Source: DATKPC01 sp035524275 (GTDB lineage Bacteria > Pseudomonadota > Gammaproteobacteria > Burkholderiales > Burkholderiaceae_F). Taken from it: a DNA stretch of 64,000 bases. A program made the translations under genes and the position numbers. Positions 1 through 7,432 of this stretch are shown piece by piece; positions within the stretch are counted from its first letter, which is position 1; each line of letters begins with the position of its first letter. Location of the stretch: contig DATKPC010000089.1 of assembly GCA_035524275.1 (NCBI GenBank), positions 1 to 64,000 on the forward strand. The letters run 5' to 3'. Under the pieces are notes generated by a model. That model was not told where the DNA came from and made no database searches. It saw nothing but the letters and a program-made list of their open reading frames with translations.

Positions 1-1280
1 TGCTGCCGGCCGAAGCCAACCTGATGGCGGTGACGCACTACCTGGAGGCGCTGGACCTGCAGAAGGACTGGGTCAAGGTCCATACGATCATCGGCGGCAA
101 GAACCCGCACCCGAACTTCCTCGTCGGCGGCATGCCGTGCGCGATCAACATGGACGGCGACGGCGCAGCCGGAGCGCCGCTCAACATGGAACGCCTGAAC
201 TTCATCAAGGCGCGCGTCGACGAGATGGTCGAGTTCGTCAACAACGTCTACCTGCCGGACGTGCTCGCGATCGGCACGATCTACAAGCAGGCGGGTTGGC
301 TGTACGGCGGCGGGCTGTCGGCGACCAACGTGCTGGACTACGGCGAATACTCGAAGGTCCCCTACGACCGCAAGACGGACCAGCTCCCCGGTGGCGCGAT
401 CATCGACGGCAACTGGGACCAGGTCCATCCGGTCGACCCGCGCGATCCGGAGCAGATCCAGGAATTCGTGACCCACTCCTGGTACACGTATGCCGACGAG
501 GCGCGCGGCCTGCACCCGTGGGACGGCGTCACCGAGCCGAACTACGTCCTCGGGGCGAAGACCAAGGGGACGCCGACCGACATCCAGTCGCTCGACGAGA
601 GCGCGAAGTACTCCTGGATCAAGTCGCCGCGCTGGCGCGGCCACGCGATGGAGGTCGGCCCGCTGGCGCGCTACATCCTGGCCTACGCGCACGCGAAGGC
701 CGGCAACACGTACGCGCAGCGCCCGAAGGAGCAGATCGAGTTCGCGGCGCAGATGATCAACAGCGGCGTTCCCAAGGCGCTGGGATTCGCCGAGACGACC
801 TACACGCTGAAGCAGATGCTGCCGACGACGATCGGCCGGACACTCGCGCGCTGCCTCGAGGCACAGTACTGCGCCGAGATGATGGTCGACGACTGGAACG
901 ACCTCGTCGGCAACATCCGCGCCGGCGACCGGGCGACGGCCAACGTCGACAAGTGGGATCCGGCCTCGTGGCCGAAGGAATGCAAGGGCGTCGGCACGGC
1001 GGCCGCGCCGCGCGGCGCGCTGGCGCACTGGATCCGCATCAAGGATGGCAAGATCGACAACTACCAATGCGTCGTGCCGACGACGTGGAACGGCAGCCCG
1101 CGCGATCCGAAGGGGCAGATCGGGGCGTTCGAGGCGAGCCTGATGAACACGCCGATGGCCAATCCGGAACAGCCGCTGGAGATCCTGCGCACGCTGCATT
1201 CGTTCGACCCGTGCCTCGCCTGCTCGACCCACGTCATGAGCGCCGACGGCCATGAACTGACGCGCGTGACGGTGCGATGA
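1..1280 (+). CDS. hoxG: [NiFe] uptake hydrogenase large subunit, 3' part (HoxG/HupL)
   Basis: Carries the NiFe(CN)2CO active site of the membrane-bound H2-uptake hydrogenase, periplasmic in this family. The window starts inside the gene; the first whole codon is at base 3 and about 425 residues are visible of a family length near 600, so the N-terminal CxxC motif is missing. The C-terminal nickel motif DPCLACSTH is followed by a 15-residue tail ending in VTVR. Such tails are removed after the His by the protease HoxM once nickel is inserted. The close match to the Knallgas (group 1d-like) type is my recognition of the family; the small subunit that would confirm oxygen tolerance lies outside the window. 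Next gene hupE follows after 44 bases. Confidence 0.95.
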   Translation, partial: LPAEANLMAVTHYLEALDLQKDWVKVHTIIGGKNPHPNFLVGGMPCAINMDGDGAAGAPLNMERLNFIKARVDEMVEFVNNVYLPDVLAIGTIYKQAGWLYGGGLSATNVLDYGEYSKVPYDRKTDQLPGGAIIDGNWDQVHPVDPRDPEQIQEFVTHSWYTYADEARGLHPWDGVTEPNYVLGAKTKGTPTDIQSLDESAKYSWIKSPRWRGHAMEVGPLARYILAYAHAKAGNTYAQRPKEQIEFAAQMINSGVPKALGFAETTYTLKQMLPTTIGRTLARCLEAQYCAEMMVDDWNDLVGNIRAGDRATANVDKWDPASWPKECKGVGTAAAPRGALAHWIRIKDGKIDNYQCVVPTTWNGSPRDPKGQIGAFEASLMNTPMANPEQPLEILRTLHSFDPCLACSTHVMSADGHELTRVTVR

Positions 1281-1324
1281 GGACGCCGATGCCGCACGCC
1301 CCGAAGACTTCCCTGGAGAGGATC

Positions 1325-1945
1325 ATGAAACGCATGCCCGAGCGCCGCGCCCGTGCGCTGTGTCGCCCTGCCATCGCCTTCCCCCTGCTGCTTCTCGCCG
1401 GCGCTGCCGTCGCGCATCCCGGACACGGCGACGGCGGGTTCGCCGCCGGCTTCGTGCATCCGTTCCTAGGAGCCGACCACCTGCTGGCCATGGTCGCGAT
1501 GGGCCTGTGGATCGCACTGCTTCCGGGGCCGCGCGCGCGCGTCGCCGCAGGCGCCGGGCTGCTGGGGCTGATGGTGGCCGGGGTCCTCGTGGGCGCCTTC
1601 ACCGTCGCCGCCGGCACGCCCGTGCCGGCCGTGCTCGAATCCGCGCTGGCGTCCACCGTCGTCGCGTCCGGGGCCCTGCTGGCCCTGCATCGCGGCGTGC
1701 GGCGCCCGATCGCGTTTGCCGTGCTCGGTGCCTGCGCGCTGCTGCACGGGTTCGCGCACGGCGCCGAGGCGTTCGGCTCCTCGCTCGCGGCCTTCGGCGG
1801 CGGCTTCCTCGCGGCGACGGTGGTGCTGCAGTCCGTCGGGCTCGTGGCCGGCTCCTGGCTGGCACGCACGCGCGCGCTCGGGTGGCGGGTTGCCGGCACG
1901 GCCATCGGCGCGGCCGGCGTCGTGCTGCTGGCCTCGCGCCTCTAG
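1325..1945 (+). CDS. hupE: HupE/UreJ family nickel permease-like protein
   Basis: Predicted inner-membrane protein of about 206 residues, in a family linked to nickel uptake for hydrogenase and urease. It has a signal peptide ending near AAVAHPGHG and then five or six hydrophobic segments. The family signature HPFLGADHLLAM sits in the first mature membrane segment; its His and Asp residues are implicated in metal transport in HupE. I chose the ATG at 1325 because GGAGAGG lies just upstream; an in-frame ATG at 1277 overlaps the hoxG stop and would add 16 polar residues before the signal peptide. Its place between hoxG and hoxZ is unusual. Confidence 0.88.
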   Translation: MKRMPERRARALCRPAIAFPLLLLAGAAVAHPGHGDGGFAAGFVHPFLGADHLLAMVAMGLWIALLPGPRARVAAGAGLLGLMVAGVLVGAFTVAAGTPVPAVLESALASTVVASGALLALHRGVRRPIAFAVLGACALLHGFAHGAEAFGSSLAAFGGGFLAATVVLQSVGLVAGSWLARTRALGWRVAGTAIGAAGVVLLASRL

Positions 1946-1971
1946 CGCGCCGCACCCGCGGAGGAGACACG

Positions 1972-2703
1972 ATGACCACGAGCCAAATCGAGCACCTTGC
2001 CGAGGCCACCGGAGCCGACGAGGAGGCGGTCCAGCACGGCCAGTCCATCAAGTCGGTCTACGTCTACGAGGCGCCGGTGCGGATCTGGCACTGGATCAAC
2101 GCCGCCGCCATCACGGTCCTGGCGGTCACCGGCTACTTCATCGGCACGCCGCTGCCGACGCAACCGGGCGAGGCCAGCGCGAATTTCCTGATGGGCTACA
2201 TCCGGTTCGCGCATTTCGCGGCCGGTTACGTCTTCGCGATCGGTTTCATCGCCCGGATCTACTGGGCGTTCGTCGGCAACGCGCATTCGCGCGAGCTCTT
2301 CTCGCTGCCGATCTTCACGCCGGCGTACTGGCGCGAACTCGGCTGGATGCTGCGCTGGTACCTCTTCATCGCGCCGCGGCCCAACCGCTACGTCGGACAC
2401 AATCCGCTCGCGCGATTCATGATGGTGCTCATCTTCGTCGTTGGCGCGGTGTTCATGATCTTCACCGGCTTTGCGCTTTACGGCGAAGGCGAGCAGACGG
2501 GTTCGTGGGCCGACCGGCTCTTCGGGTGGGTCCTGCCGCTGCTTGGCCAGTCGCAGATGGTCCACACGCTGCACCATTTCGGGCTGTGGGCGATGGTGAC
2601 CTTCATCGTCTCGCACGTCTATGCGGCGATCCGCGAGGACATCATGGGCCGCCAGAGCGTCGTGAGCACGATGATCTCCGGCTACCGGACTTTCAAGGAC
2701 TAG
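1972..2703 (+). CDS. hoxZ: Ni/Fe-hydrogenase cytochrome b subunit (HoxZ/HupC)
   Basis: Di-heme b-type cytochrome that anchors the HoxKG dimer to the membrane and passes electrons from H2 to quinone. 243 residues with four hydrophobic helices; candidate heme His residues occur in RIWHWIN, RFAHFAAGY, MVHTLHHFG and IVSHVYA. The N-terminal 30 residues before YVYEAPVRIWHW are soluble and rather long. GAGGAGA precedes the ATG at 1972 by about five bases. The gene ends three bases before the GTG of hoxM. Function follows from family membership and position after the large subunit. Confidence 0.95.
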   Translation: MTTSQIEHLAEATGADEEAVQHGQSIKSVYVYEAPVRIWHWINAAAITVLAVTGYFIGTPLPTQPGEASANFLMGYIRFAHFAAGYVFAIGFIARIYWAFVGNAHSRELFSLPIFTPAYWRELGWMLRWYLFIAPRPNRYVGHNPLARFMMVLIFVVGAVFMIFTGFALYGEGEQTGSWADRLFGWVLPLLGQSQMVHTLHHFGLWAMVTFIVSHVYAAIREDIMGRQSVVSTMISGYRTFKD

Positions 2704-2706
2704 CCC

Positions 2707-3372
2707 GTGGGACGCGACGAGACCCCGAGGCCCGGCAGCGACCCGGGCACGGGCGCAAGCCGCGCGACGGTCCTCGGGATCGGCAACCTGCTGTGGGCCG
2801 ACGAGGGTTTCGGCGTGCGCTGCGTCGAGGCGTTGCAGACCCGCCACGAGATCCCGGACGATGTGCGCGTGATCGACGGCGGCACGCAGGGCCTCTACCT
2901 GATCCACCACGTCCAGGACGCCGACCGGCTGCTGATCTTCGATGCCGTGGACTATGGCGAGGCGCCCGGTACGCTCGTCGTCGTCGAGGGCGACGCCGTG
3001 CCGCAGTACCTCGGCGCGCGCAAGATGAGCCTTCACCAGACCGGCTTCCAGGAAGTGCTGGCGCTGGCCCGGCTGACCGGTCGCTTCCCGCGCGACGTCG
3101 TGCTGATCGGCTGCCAGCCCGAGGAACTGGAGGACTACGGCGGCAGCCTTCGTCCGGTGGTCAAGCAGGCGCTGGAGGACGCGATCGTTCGCGGTCTGGC
3201 CGTCCTGTCCTCGTGGGGCATCGACCTGACGCGACGCTCGACGCCGCTCGAAGAGACGGCCGCGGTCACGCTTCCGCACCTGGCGCTGGCGCGGTACGAG
3301 GGCGAGCGTCCGAGCGAAGAGACGGCGTGCCGGATCGGCGACGCGCGCTTCCTGGCGCGCGCCGACGCCTGA
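2707..3372 (+). CDS. hoxM: Hydrogenase maturation endopeptidase (HoxM/HupD)
   Basis: Cytosolic nickel-dependent protease that trims the C-terminal tail of HoxG after the active site is complete. 221 residues; the family opening LGIGNLLWADEGFG carries Glu33, and IFDAVDYG (Asp79/Asp82) and SLHQTGFQE (His110) supply the other expected nickel-sensing ligands. The start is GTG at 2707; the first 18 residues are a poorly conserved leader, so the true start could be slightly downstream. The C-terminus is about 25 residues longer than the compact family core. It overlaps hoxL by one base (TGATG). Confidence 0.93.
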   Translation: MGRDETPRPGSDPGTGASRATVLGIGNLLWADEGFGVRCVEALQTRHEIPDDVRVIDGGTQGLYLIHHVQDADRLLIFDAVDYGEAPGTLVVVEGDAVPQYLGARKMSLHQTGFQEVLALARLTGRFPRDVVLIGCQPEELEDYGGSLRPVVKQALEDAIVRGLAVLSSWGIDLTRRSTPLEETAAVTLPHLALARYEGERPSEETACRIGDARFLARADA

Positions 3373-3704
3373 TGTGCATCGGGATTCCCATGCGCGTGAT
3401 GGCGCGCGAGCCCGGCTTCGCGACGTGCGTCGGACGCGGCAGCACCTGTCGCGTCAGCCTGGCGCTCACGGGCGACGTGGACGTCGGCGGCTGGGTCCTG
3501 GTATTCAAGGACTCGGCGGTCGAGAGCCTCTCGGCGGCGCGCGCGGCCGAGGTGAATTCCGCGCTCGATCTGCTGCAGGCCGCGCTGGCCGGCGAGTCGC
3601 TGCCGCTCGACGACCCGGGATTCGCGCTGCCGTCCGCGATGCCGCTGGAGGACTTGACGGTGCTCGCCGAACGACCGCGATTCGCTGACCAGGAACCACG
3701 ATGA
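3372..3704 (+). CDS. hoxL: HypC-family hydrogenase chaperone specific to HoxG (HoxL/HupF)
   Basis: Small chaperone of the HypC/HybG family dedicated to the membrane-bound hydrogenase large subunit. It begins MCIGIPMRV; the exposed Cys2 is the residue that binds the Fe(CN)2CO intermediate or the large subunit in this family. At 110 residues it is longer than HypC, with an Ala/Leu/Pro-rich tail. The locus also encodes a standard hypC at 10839, so this is the hydrogenase-specific paralogue, as in other hox/hup operons. It overlaps hoxO by four bases (ATGA). Confidence 0.9.
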   Translation: MCIGIPMRVMAREPGFATCVGRGSTCRVSLALTGDVDVGGWVLVFKDSAVESLSAARAAEVNSALDLLQAALAGESLPLDDPGFALPSAMPLEDLTVLAERPRFADQEPR

Positions 3705-4216
3705 TCGACATGACCGTCTCCACCCCGGACGCCGCGGCCTCGCCGGCACCCGGGTTGATCGTTCAACTCGCCGCGGCGCCCGCCGCCGCGTGGATCGGCG
3801 TCGCCAGCATCGACGCGTTCCTCGCGGAACGCGGCGCCGCCGTCGTCTTCATCTGGAGCGACGTCGCGCGATTCCCGGAGTGCCTCGACGTCGCCGTGGT
3901 GCTGCCAGAACTGCGGCGCGAGGTCTTCGGGACGGATCCGGCAGCGCTGCGCATCGGCGTCGTCGCGGCGAGCGACGAGGCGTCGATCGCCCGTCGGTTC
4001 GGCGCCGAGAGGCGCCCGTCGCTCGTCTTTCTCCGCGACGGCGAATACGTCGCGACCGTCGCCGGGATGCACGACTGGACCGACTTCGTCGCGGCGGTCC
4101 GGGCCGCGCGCGACGCCGCGCCGTCGCGCGCACCGACCATCGGCATTCCGGTCGTCTCGGCTGCACCGCCATCCCGCGTGGGCGCCGCGCGCTCTTCCGG
4201 CTGCACCGCATCATGA
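3701..4216 (+). CDS. hoxO: Hydrogenase expression/maturation protein, HyaE type (HoxO/HupG)
   Basis: 171-residue protein of the HyaE/HupG family, a thioredoxin-like fold without the redox CxxC. In related systems it acts as a chaperone for the small subunit before Tat export and FeS insertion. The thioredoxin-like core runs from about residue 40 (VVFIWSDVARFPECLDV) to 140 (RRPSLVFLRDGEYV, then the GMHDW segment). The last 30 residues are low-complexity and unlike the family. Both junctions are ATGA overlaps (hoxL before, hoxQ after), so the proteins are probably made by coupled translation. Confidence 0.85.
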   Translation: MIDMTVSTPDAAASPAPGLIVQLAAAPAAAWIGVASIDAFLAERGAAVVFIWSDVARFPECLDVAVVLPELRREVFGTDPAALRIGVVAASDEASIARRFGAERRPSLVFLRDGEYVATVAGMHDWTDFVAAVRAARDAAPSRAPTIGIPVVSAAPPSRVGAARSSGCTAS

Positions 4217-5130
4217 GCGATGTCCCGTCGCCCGCCGGCGATCCCACGTCGAGGCCCGCGTCGATGTCGAAGCCGTTCCCCGTTCCCGTCCGTGTCATCG
4301 GTCCCGGCTCGCAGGTCGAGGACGAGACGCTCGAATACCTCGCGCTGCCGCAGGGCATGTCGACCTACGCCGCCCCGCGGCTGCCGGAGGGCGCGTCCTT
4401 CGCCGGCCGCGCGGCGGCCCGCGCGGTGCTCGGCGCCGTGCAGGAGGCGCTCGCGCAGTTCGCCGCCGGACGGCGACCTGCCGGCGAGACGGTTCGCGTC
4501 GACCTGCGGCACCTTGGCAGCGCCGATCGCGAACTGGTCGACCAGGTGCTGGGCGAAGGCGAAGTCGCGGCACGGATCGTCGCCGAGCCGCCGATCCGTA
4601 TCCAGGAATCGATCTTCGCCGGCGTCTGGCGCGTCGTCGCGGGCGAGGGTGGCCGCACGAGCGGCGATGTCGTCGAAATCGGCGCCGTTCCGCGAATCGT
4701 CGTCGACGCCGCGCGGCAGGTGACGGCAGCCGCGGCGCCGGCCGGACTTCCGGCGGGCGTCATGAATGCCCCGGCCGTGATGAGCGAGATCGACTCGCAT
4801 GCGCAGCAGCATCGACCCGGTGATGCGGCCCACGTGGTCAACCTGTCGCTGCTGCCGCTGAGCGAGGAGGATCGGGCCGCGATCGACGCGGCGCTCGGCG
4901 CCGGTCGCGTCGACATCCTTTCGCGGGGCTACGGCAATTGCCGCATCGCCAGCACGGGCAGGCCGTCCTGCTGGCATGTCGTCTACTTCAATTCGCAGGA
5001 CACGGTGATCCTGGATACGATCGAGATCGTCGACGTTCCTGAAGCGGCGTGTGCCGCGCTCGAGGACCTGCAGGATTCCTGCGAGCGCCTCGAAGACGTC
5101 CTGAAATGGCTGCACGAGGACCGCGGATGA
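4213..5130 (+). CDS. hoxQ: Hydrogenase maturation protein HoxQ/HupH (HyaF type)
   Basis: 305-residue HupH/HyaF family protein, a small-subunit maturation factor working with HoxO. The conserved C-terminal domain includes HVVNLSLLPLSEEDR, LSRGYGNCRIAST and WHVVYFNSQDTVILDTIE, and ends ERLEDVLKWLHEDRG. The ATG at 4213 overlaps the hoxO stop. The N-terminal 25 residues are Ser/Pro-rich, and a second Met at residue 18 is a possible alternative. It ends in an ATGA overlap with hoxR. Confidence 0.9.
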   Translation: MSDVPSPAGDPTSRPASMSKPFPVPVRVIGPGSQVEDETLEYLALPQGMSTYAAPRLPEGASFAGRAAARAVLGAVQEALAQFAAGRRPAGETVRVDLRHLGSADRELVDQVLGEGEVAARIVAEPPIRIQESIFAGVWRVVAGEGGRTSGDVVEIGAVPRIVVDAARQVTAAAAPAGLPAGVMNAPAVMSEIDSHAQQHRPGDAAHVVNLSLLPLSEEDRAAIDAALGAGRVDILSRGYGNCRIASTGRPSCWHVVYFNSQDTVILDTIEIVDVPEAACAALEDLQDSCERLEDVLKWLHEDRG

Positions 5131-5348
5131 ACGGCGCGCACTTCGAGGGCTCCTACCTCGGCGACCGCTCCCGGCTGCCGGCCGGTGCGCGCCTCGAATG
5201 CAAGATCTGCTGGTGGGTCTACGATCCCGCGCAGGGCGATCCGCAATGGCAGGTCCCTGCCGGGACTCCGTTCGCCGAATTGCCGCCGCACTGGCGCTGC
5301 CCGCAATGCGACGGGGATCCGGATCAGTTCATGGTCGTCCATGACTGA
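5127..5348 (+). CDS. hoxR: Hydrogenase rubredoxin (HoxR/HupI)
   Basis: 73-residue rubredoxin with the iron-ligand pairs CKIC (Cys25, Cys28) and CPQC (Cys58, Cys61), and rubredoxin-type context VYDPAQGDP and GTPFAELPPHWRCP. In aerobic hydrogenase operons this protein helps FeS-cluster assembly of the small subunit under oxygen. It overlaps hoxQ by four bases and hoxT by eight. Assignment is firm from the Cys spacing and position. Confidence 0.95.
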   Translation: MNGAHFEGSYLGDRSRLPAGARLECKICWWVYDPAQGDPQWQVPAGTPFAELPPHWRCPQCDGDPDQFMVVHD

Positions 5349-5865
5349 AGCCGTCGCCGCGGCACCCGCCGCCGCGCGGCGGTTGCAGCAGGCCTTCGTC
5401 GACATCGCGCAGGATCGGATGGCGGGCCTGCCGATGGTCCATCCGGACGTCGGCGTCGAGGCGGTCGGTTTCGCGCCGCATCCGGGCCCCGACGGCGAAG
5501 AAGGATGGCTCGGCGTCCTGATCACGTCGTGGTGCATGAACCTCGTCTGGATTCCGGCGACGCCGGATGCGGCCCGCAGCGTGGCCTCGCCGGGAGCGAC
5601 GCGGCTGCATGCGCTGGGCGACTCGGCCTACGCGTTCATCGGCAGTCACGAAGCGATCGCGGGCCACGGCCGCTTCGAAGCCTGCTCGCTGTTTTCTCCG
5701 ATGAGCGACTTCGCCGACCACGCCGCCGCGCGTGCCGTCGCCGACGAAATCCTGAGATCGCTGCGGAAGGCTGCGCAGCAGGCCGGCGGCGAGCAGGCGG
5801 CGACCGCGCGCGAGACGGTGGAAACCTCGCGTCGTCGCTTCCTGTTCGGCGGTGCTCGGCCATGA
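5341..5865 (+). CDS. hoxT: Hydrogenase assembly chaperone, HybE domain (HoxT/HupJ)
   Basis: 174-residue HybE-domain protein, in some rhizobia fused to the rubredoxin but separate here. The core runs from MVHPDVGVEAVGF through VLITSWCMNLVWIP and FEACSLFSPMSDFADH. In this family it helps small-subunit folding and quality control before Tat export. The C-terminus carries SRRRFLFGG, which looks like a twin-arginine motif at the wrong end of the protein. The stop at 5863-5865 overlaps an ATG at 5862 in the hoxV frame. Confidence 0.9.
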   Translation: MTEAVAAAPAAARRLQQAFVDIAQDRMAGLPMVHPDVGVEAVGFAPHPGPDGEEGWLGVLITSWCMNLVWIPATPDAARSVASPGATRLHALGDSAYAFIGSHEAIAGHGRFEACSLFSPMSDFADHAAARAVADEILRSLRKAAQQAGGEQAATARETVETSRRRFLFGGARP

Positions 5866-5872
5866 CCGCGTT

Positions 5873-5952
5873 GTCGATGGCCGATTCGTAGATGGCCGCT
5901 TCGTCGATGCCCGCTTCGTCGATGCCCGCTTCGTCGATGGCCGCGTCATCGA
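5873..5952 (+). repeat. 15-bp tandem repeat over the hoxV start, five imperfect copies
   Basis: The unit GATGSCCGCTTCGTC is repeated about five times. Each unit is five codons and places an in-frame ATG at 5877, 5892, 5907, 5922 and 5937. The first copy reads GATGGCCGATTCGTA, giving an in-frame TAG at 5889-5891. The repeated peptide is M(A/P)ASS. The repeat lies exactly between the end of hoxT and the conserved part of hoxV. Confidence 0.9.
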
Positions 5953-7037
5953 TCGCGATCCGCTTCGCCGACGGCGGCGCCGAGGTGCAACTGCCCGCGC
6001 GTCCCCCGACGGAAAGCCTGCTGCGCGGCCAGCCCGCGGAGGCTGCGACGCGGCTGTTGCCTCGCCTGTACGCACTGTGCGGCCGCGCGCATGAGCTCGC
6101 CGCACGCCTGGCGATCGACGCCGCCCGCGGCGGACGCTGCGCGGCCACGAGCGCCGAGCTCGCCGACCTGCGGCAGGAAGCGATTCGCGAGCACGCGCGC
6201 GCGCTGTTCCTCGATTGGCCGGCGCAATTCGGCGACAACTCGCCGGAAAACGACGCCGCGCGCGATGCGGCGCTCGCCACGTGCCCGCTGTTCCGCGGGC
6301 AATCGACGCCGGAGGACACGCGCCGCTGGGTCGACGTACACGTCGCCGGTTCGATCGACGCGGCCGATGCGCTGGCGCTCGAGACCGGTGACGTGTCGAT
6401 CGCGGAGGCCTGGCGGCGCGAGGGGCGAACGCTGCCGGCACGATTGCTCGACGCGATCGCCCCGACGGCCGGGCAATGCGCCGACGCCGGTTGCCCGCCG
6501 CTGCCGCTCGAGCCCGACACGGCGTGGCGCGAAGATCCCTGGCGCGAACTGGGCGCGGTGCGTCAGGCCGCGGCGTCCGGCCCTTTCGAAGAGGCTGGGA
6601 ATCCCTCCTATGAAACGGGTTGTTGGCATCGACCGGCGACGCACGGCCCTCGGCAACCGCGCCACGCCGGCGATCGGCTGATGGCGCGCGTCAAGGAGAT
6701 CGTCGCGCTTTCGCGCGGCGCGCACCACGGCCTGGGGGCGCGCGCCTGGAGGCTGCGCCGGGGTGAAGCGTTGGCCTGGGTCGGCATGGCACGAGGCATC
6801 TTGATCCATGCCATACGCCTGGACGCGGACTGTGCGAGGATCGCGTCCTATCGCGTGCGGGCCCCGACCGACTGGAACTTCGCGCCCGGCGGGCCGGTCG
6901 AGCGCACAATTCGCGCGCAGGTGCGTTCGTCGGGCGCGCCACACGGCCCATCGACGCGCGCGCCGTGGGCAATGACCGCGCGGGTCTGCGCTGCCGCGTA
7001 CGCGCCCTGTTATCCCCTCGAAGTCGGGAGCGCTTGA
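5892..7037 (+). CDS. hoxV: Hydrogenase maturation scaffold-like protein HoxV/HupK
   Basis: HupK family, a large-subunit homologue thought to act as a scaffold during Fe(CN)2CO assembly. The large-subunit-like LYALCGRAHELAARLAI lies near residue 60 and the C-terminal RGILIHAIRLDADCAR / RAPTDWNFAPGGPVER matches the region before the nickel motif of HoxG. The final DPC-type motif is degenerate (YAPC). The N-terminus consists of M(A/P)ASS repeats. The upstream in-frame ATG at 5862, which overlaps the hoxT stop, is cut off by TAG at 5889, so translation must begin at 5892 or a later repeat ATG. About 381 residues from 5892. Confidence 0.8.
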   Translation: MAASSMPASSMPASSMAASSIAIRFADGGAEVQLPARPPTESLLRGQPAEAATRLLPRLYALCGRAHELAARLAIDAARGGRCAATSAELADLRQEAIREHARALFLDWPAQFGDNSPENDAARDAALATCPLFRGQSTPEDTRRWVDVHVAGSIDAADALALETGDVSIAEAWRREGRTLPARLLDAIAPTAGQCADAGCPPLPLEPDTAWREDPWRELGAVRQAAASGPFEEAGNPSYETGCWHRPATHGPRQPRHAGDRLMARVKEIVALSRGAHHGLGARAWRLRRGEALAWVGMARGILIHAIRLDADCARIASYRVRAPTDWNFAPGGPVERTIRAQVRSSGAPHGPSTRAPWAMTARVCAAAYAPCYPLEVGSA

Positions 7038-7043
7038 AAGACG

Positions 7044-7418
7044 ATGCACGAGTTGAGCCTGGCCGGAGGAATCCTGCGCGTGGTCGAGGAGGCCGCGCAG
7101 CGGGAACGCTTCGTCCGCGTCAAGCGCCTGACGCTCGCGGTCGGGACACTCGCGGGGATCGAGGTGGACGCGCTGCGTTTCGCGCTCGACGCGATCGCGC
7201 CGGGCACCGTGCTTGCCGGCGCTGACGTCGTCGTCGAGAGCGAAGCGGGAACGGCGTGGTGCCTGGCGTGCCAGGCGAGCGTGGCGATCGAAGCACGCGC
7301 CGAGCCCTGCCCGGCCTGCGGCAGCGGATGGTTGCAGGCGACCGGCGGCACGGAGCTGCGCGTGAAGGACCTCGTCGTCGAGGACGCCTGTGCGGACCCG
7401 GCGCTCCAGTTAGGCTGA
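7044..7418 (+). CDS. hypA: Hydrogenase nickel incorporation protein HypA
   Basis: 124-residue nickel metallochaperone that delivers Ni to the large-subunit precursor together with HypB. The N-terminal MHE supplies the Ni site (His2, Glu3). A zinc site is formed by Cys73-x2-Cys76 and Cys89-x2-Cys92. The protein is slightly longer than typical HypA (about 113-118), with an acidic C-terminal tail. It starts six bases after the hoxV stop and ends 14 bases before hypB. Confidence 0.95.
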   Translation: MHELSLAGGILRVVEEAAQRERFVRVKRLTLAVGTLAGIEVDALRFALDAIAPGTVLAGADVVVESEAGTAWCLACQASVAIEARAEPCPACGSGWLQATGGTELRVKDLVVEDACADPALQLG

Positions 7419-7432
7419 TCAAGGAGAAGACC

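Noticed and set aside
3372..3704. Possible duplicate of hypC suggesting gene duplication error
   Set aside because: hoxL and hypC are distinct paralogues normally found together in such operons.
5873..5952. Short regular repeats that could be taken for a CRISPR array
   Set aside because: The units are 15 bases with no spacers and lie in frame at a gene start; no cas genes are present.
6600..7037. Possible frameshift at the end of hoxV because the C-terminus looks unusual
   Set aside because: The large-subunit-like motifs continue in one frame (GILIHAIRL, PTDWNFAPGG) up to the stop; only the terminal DPC motif is degenerate.
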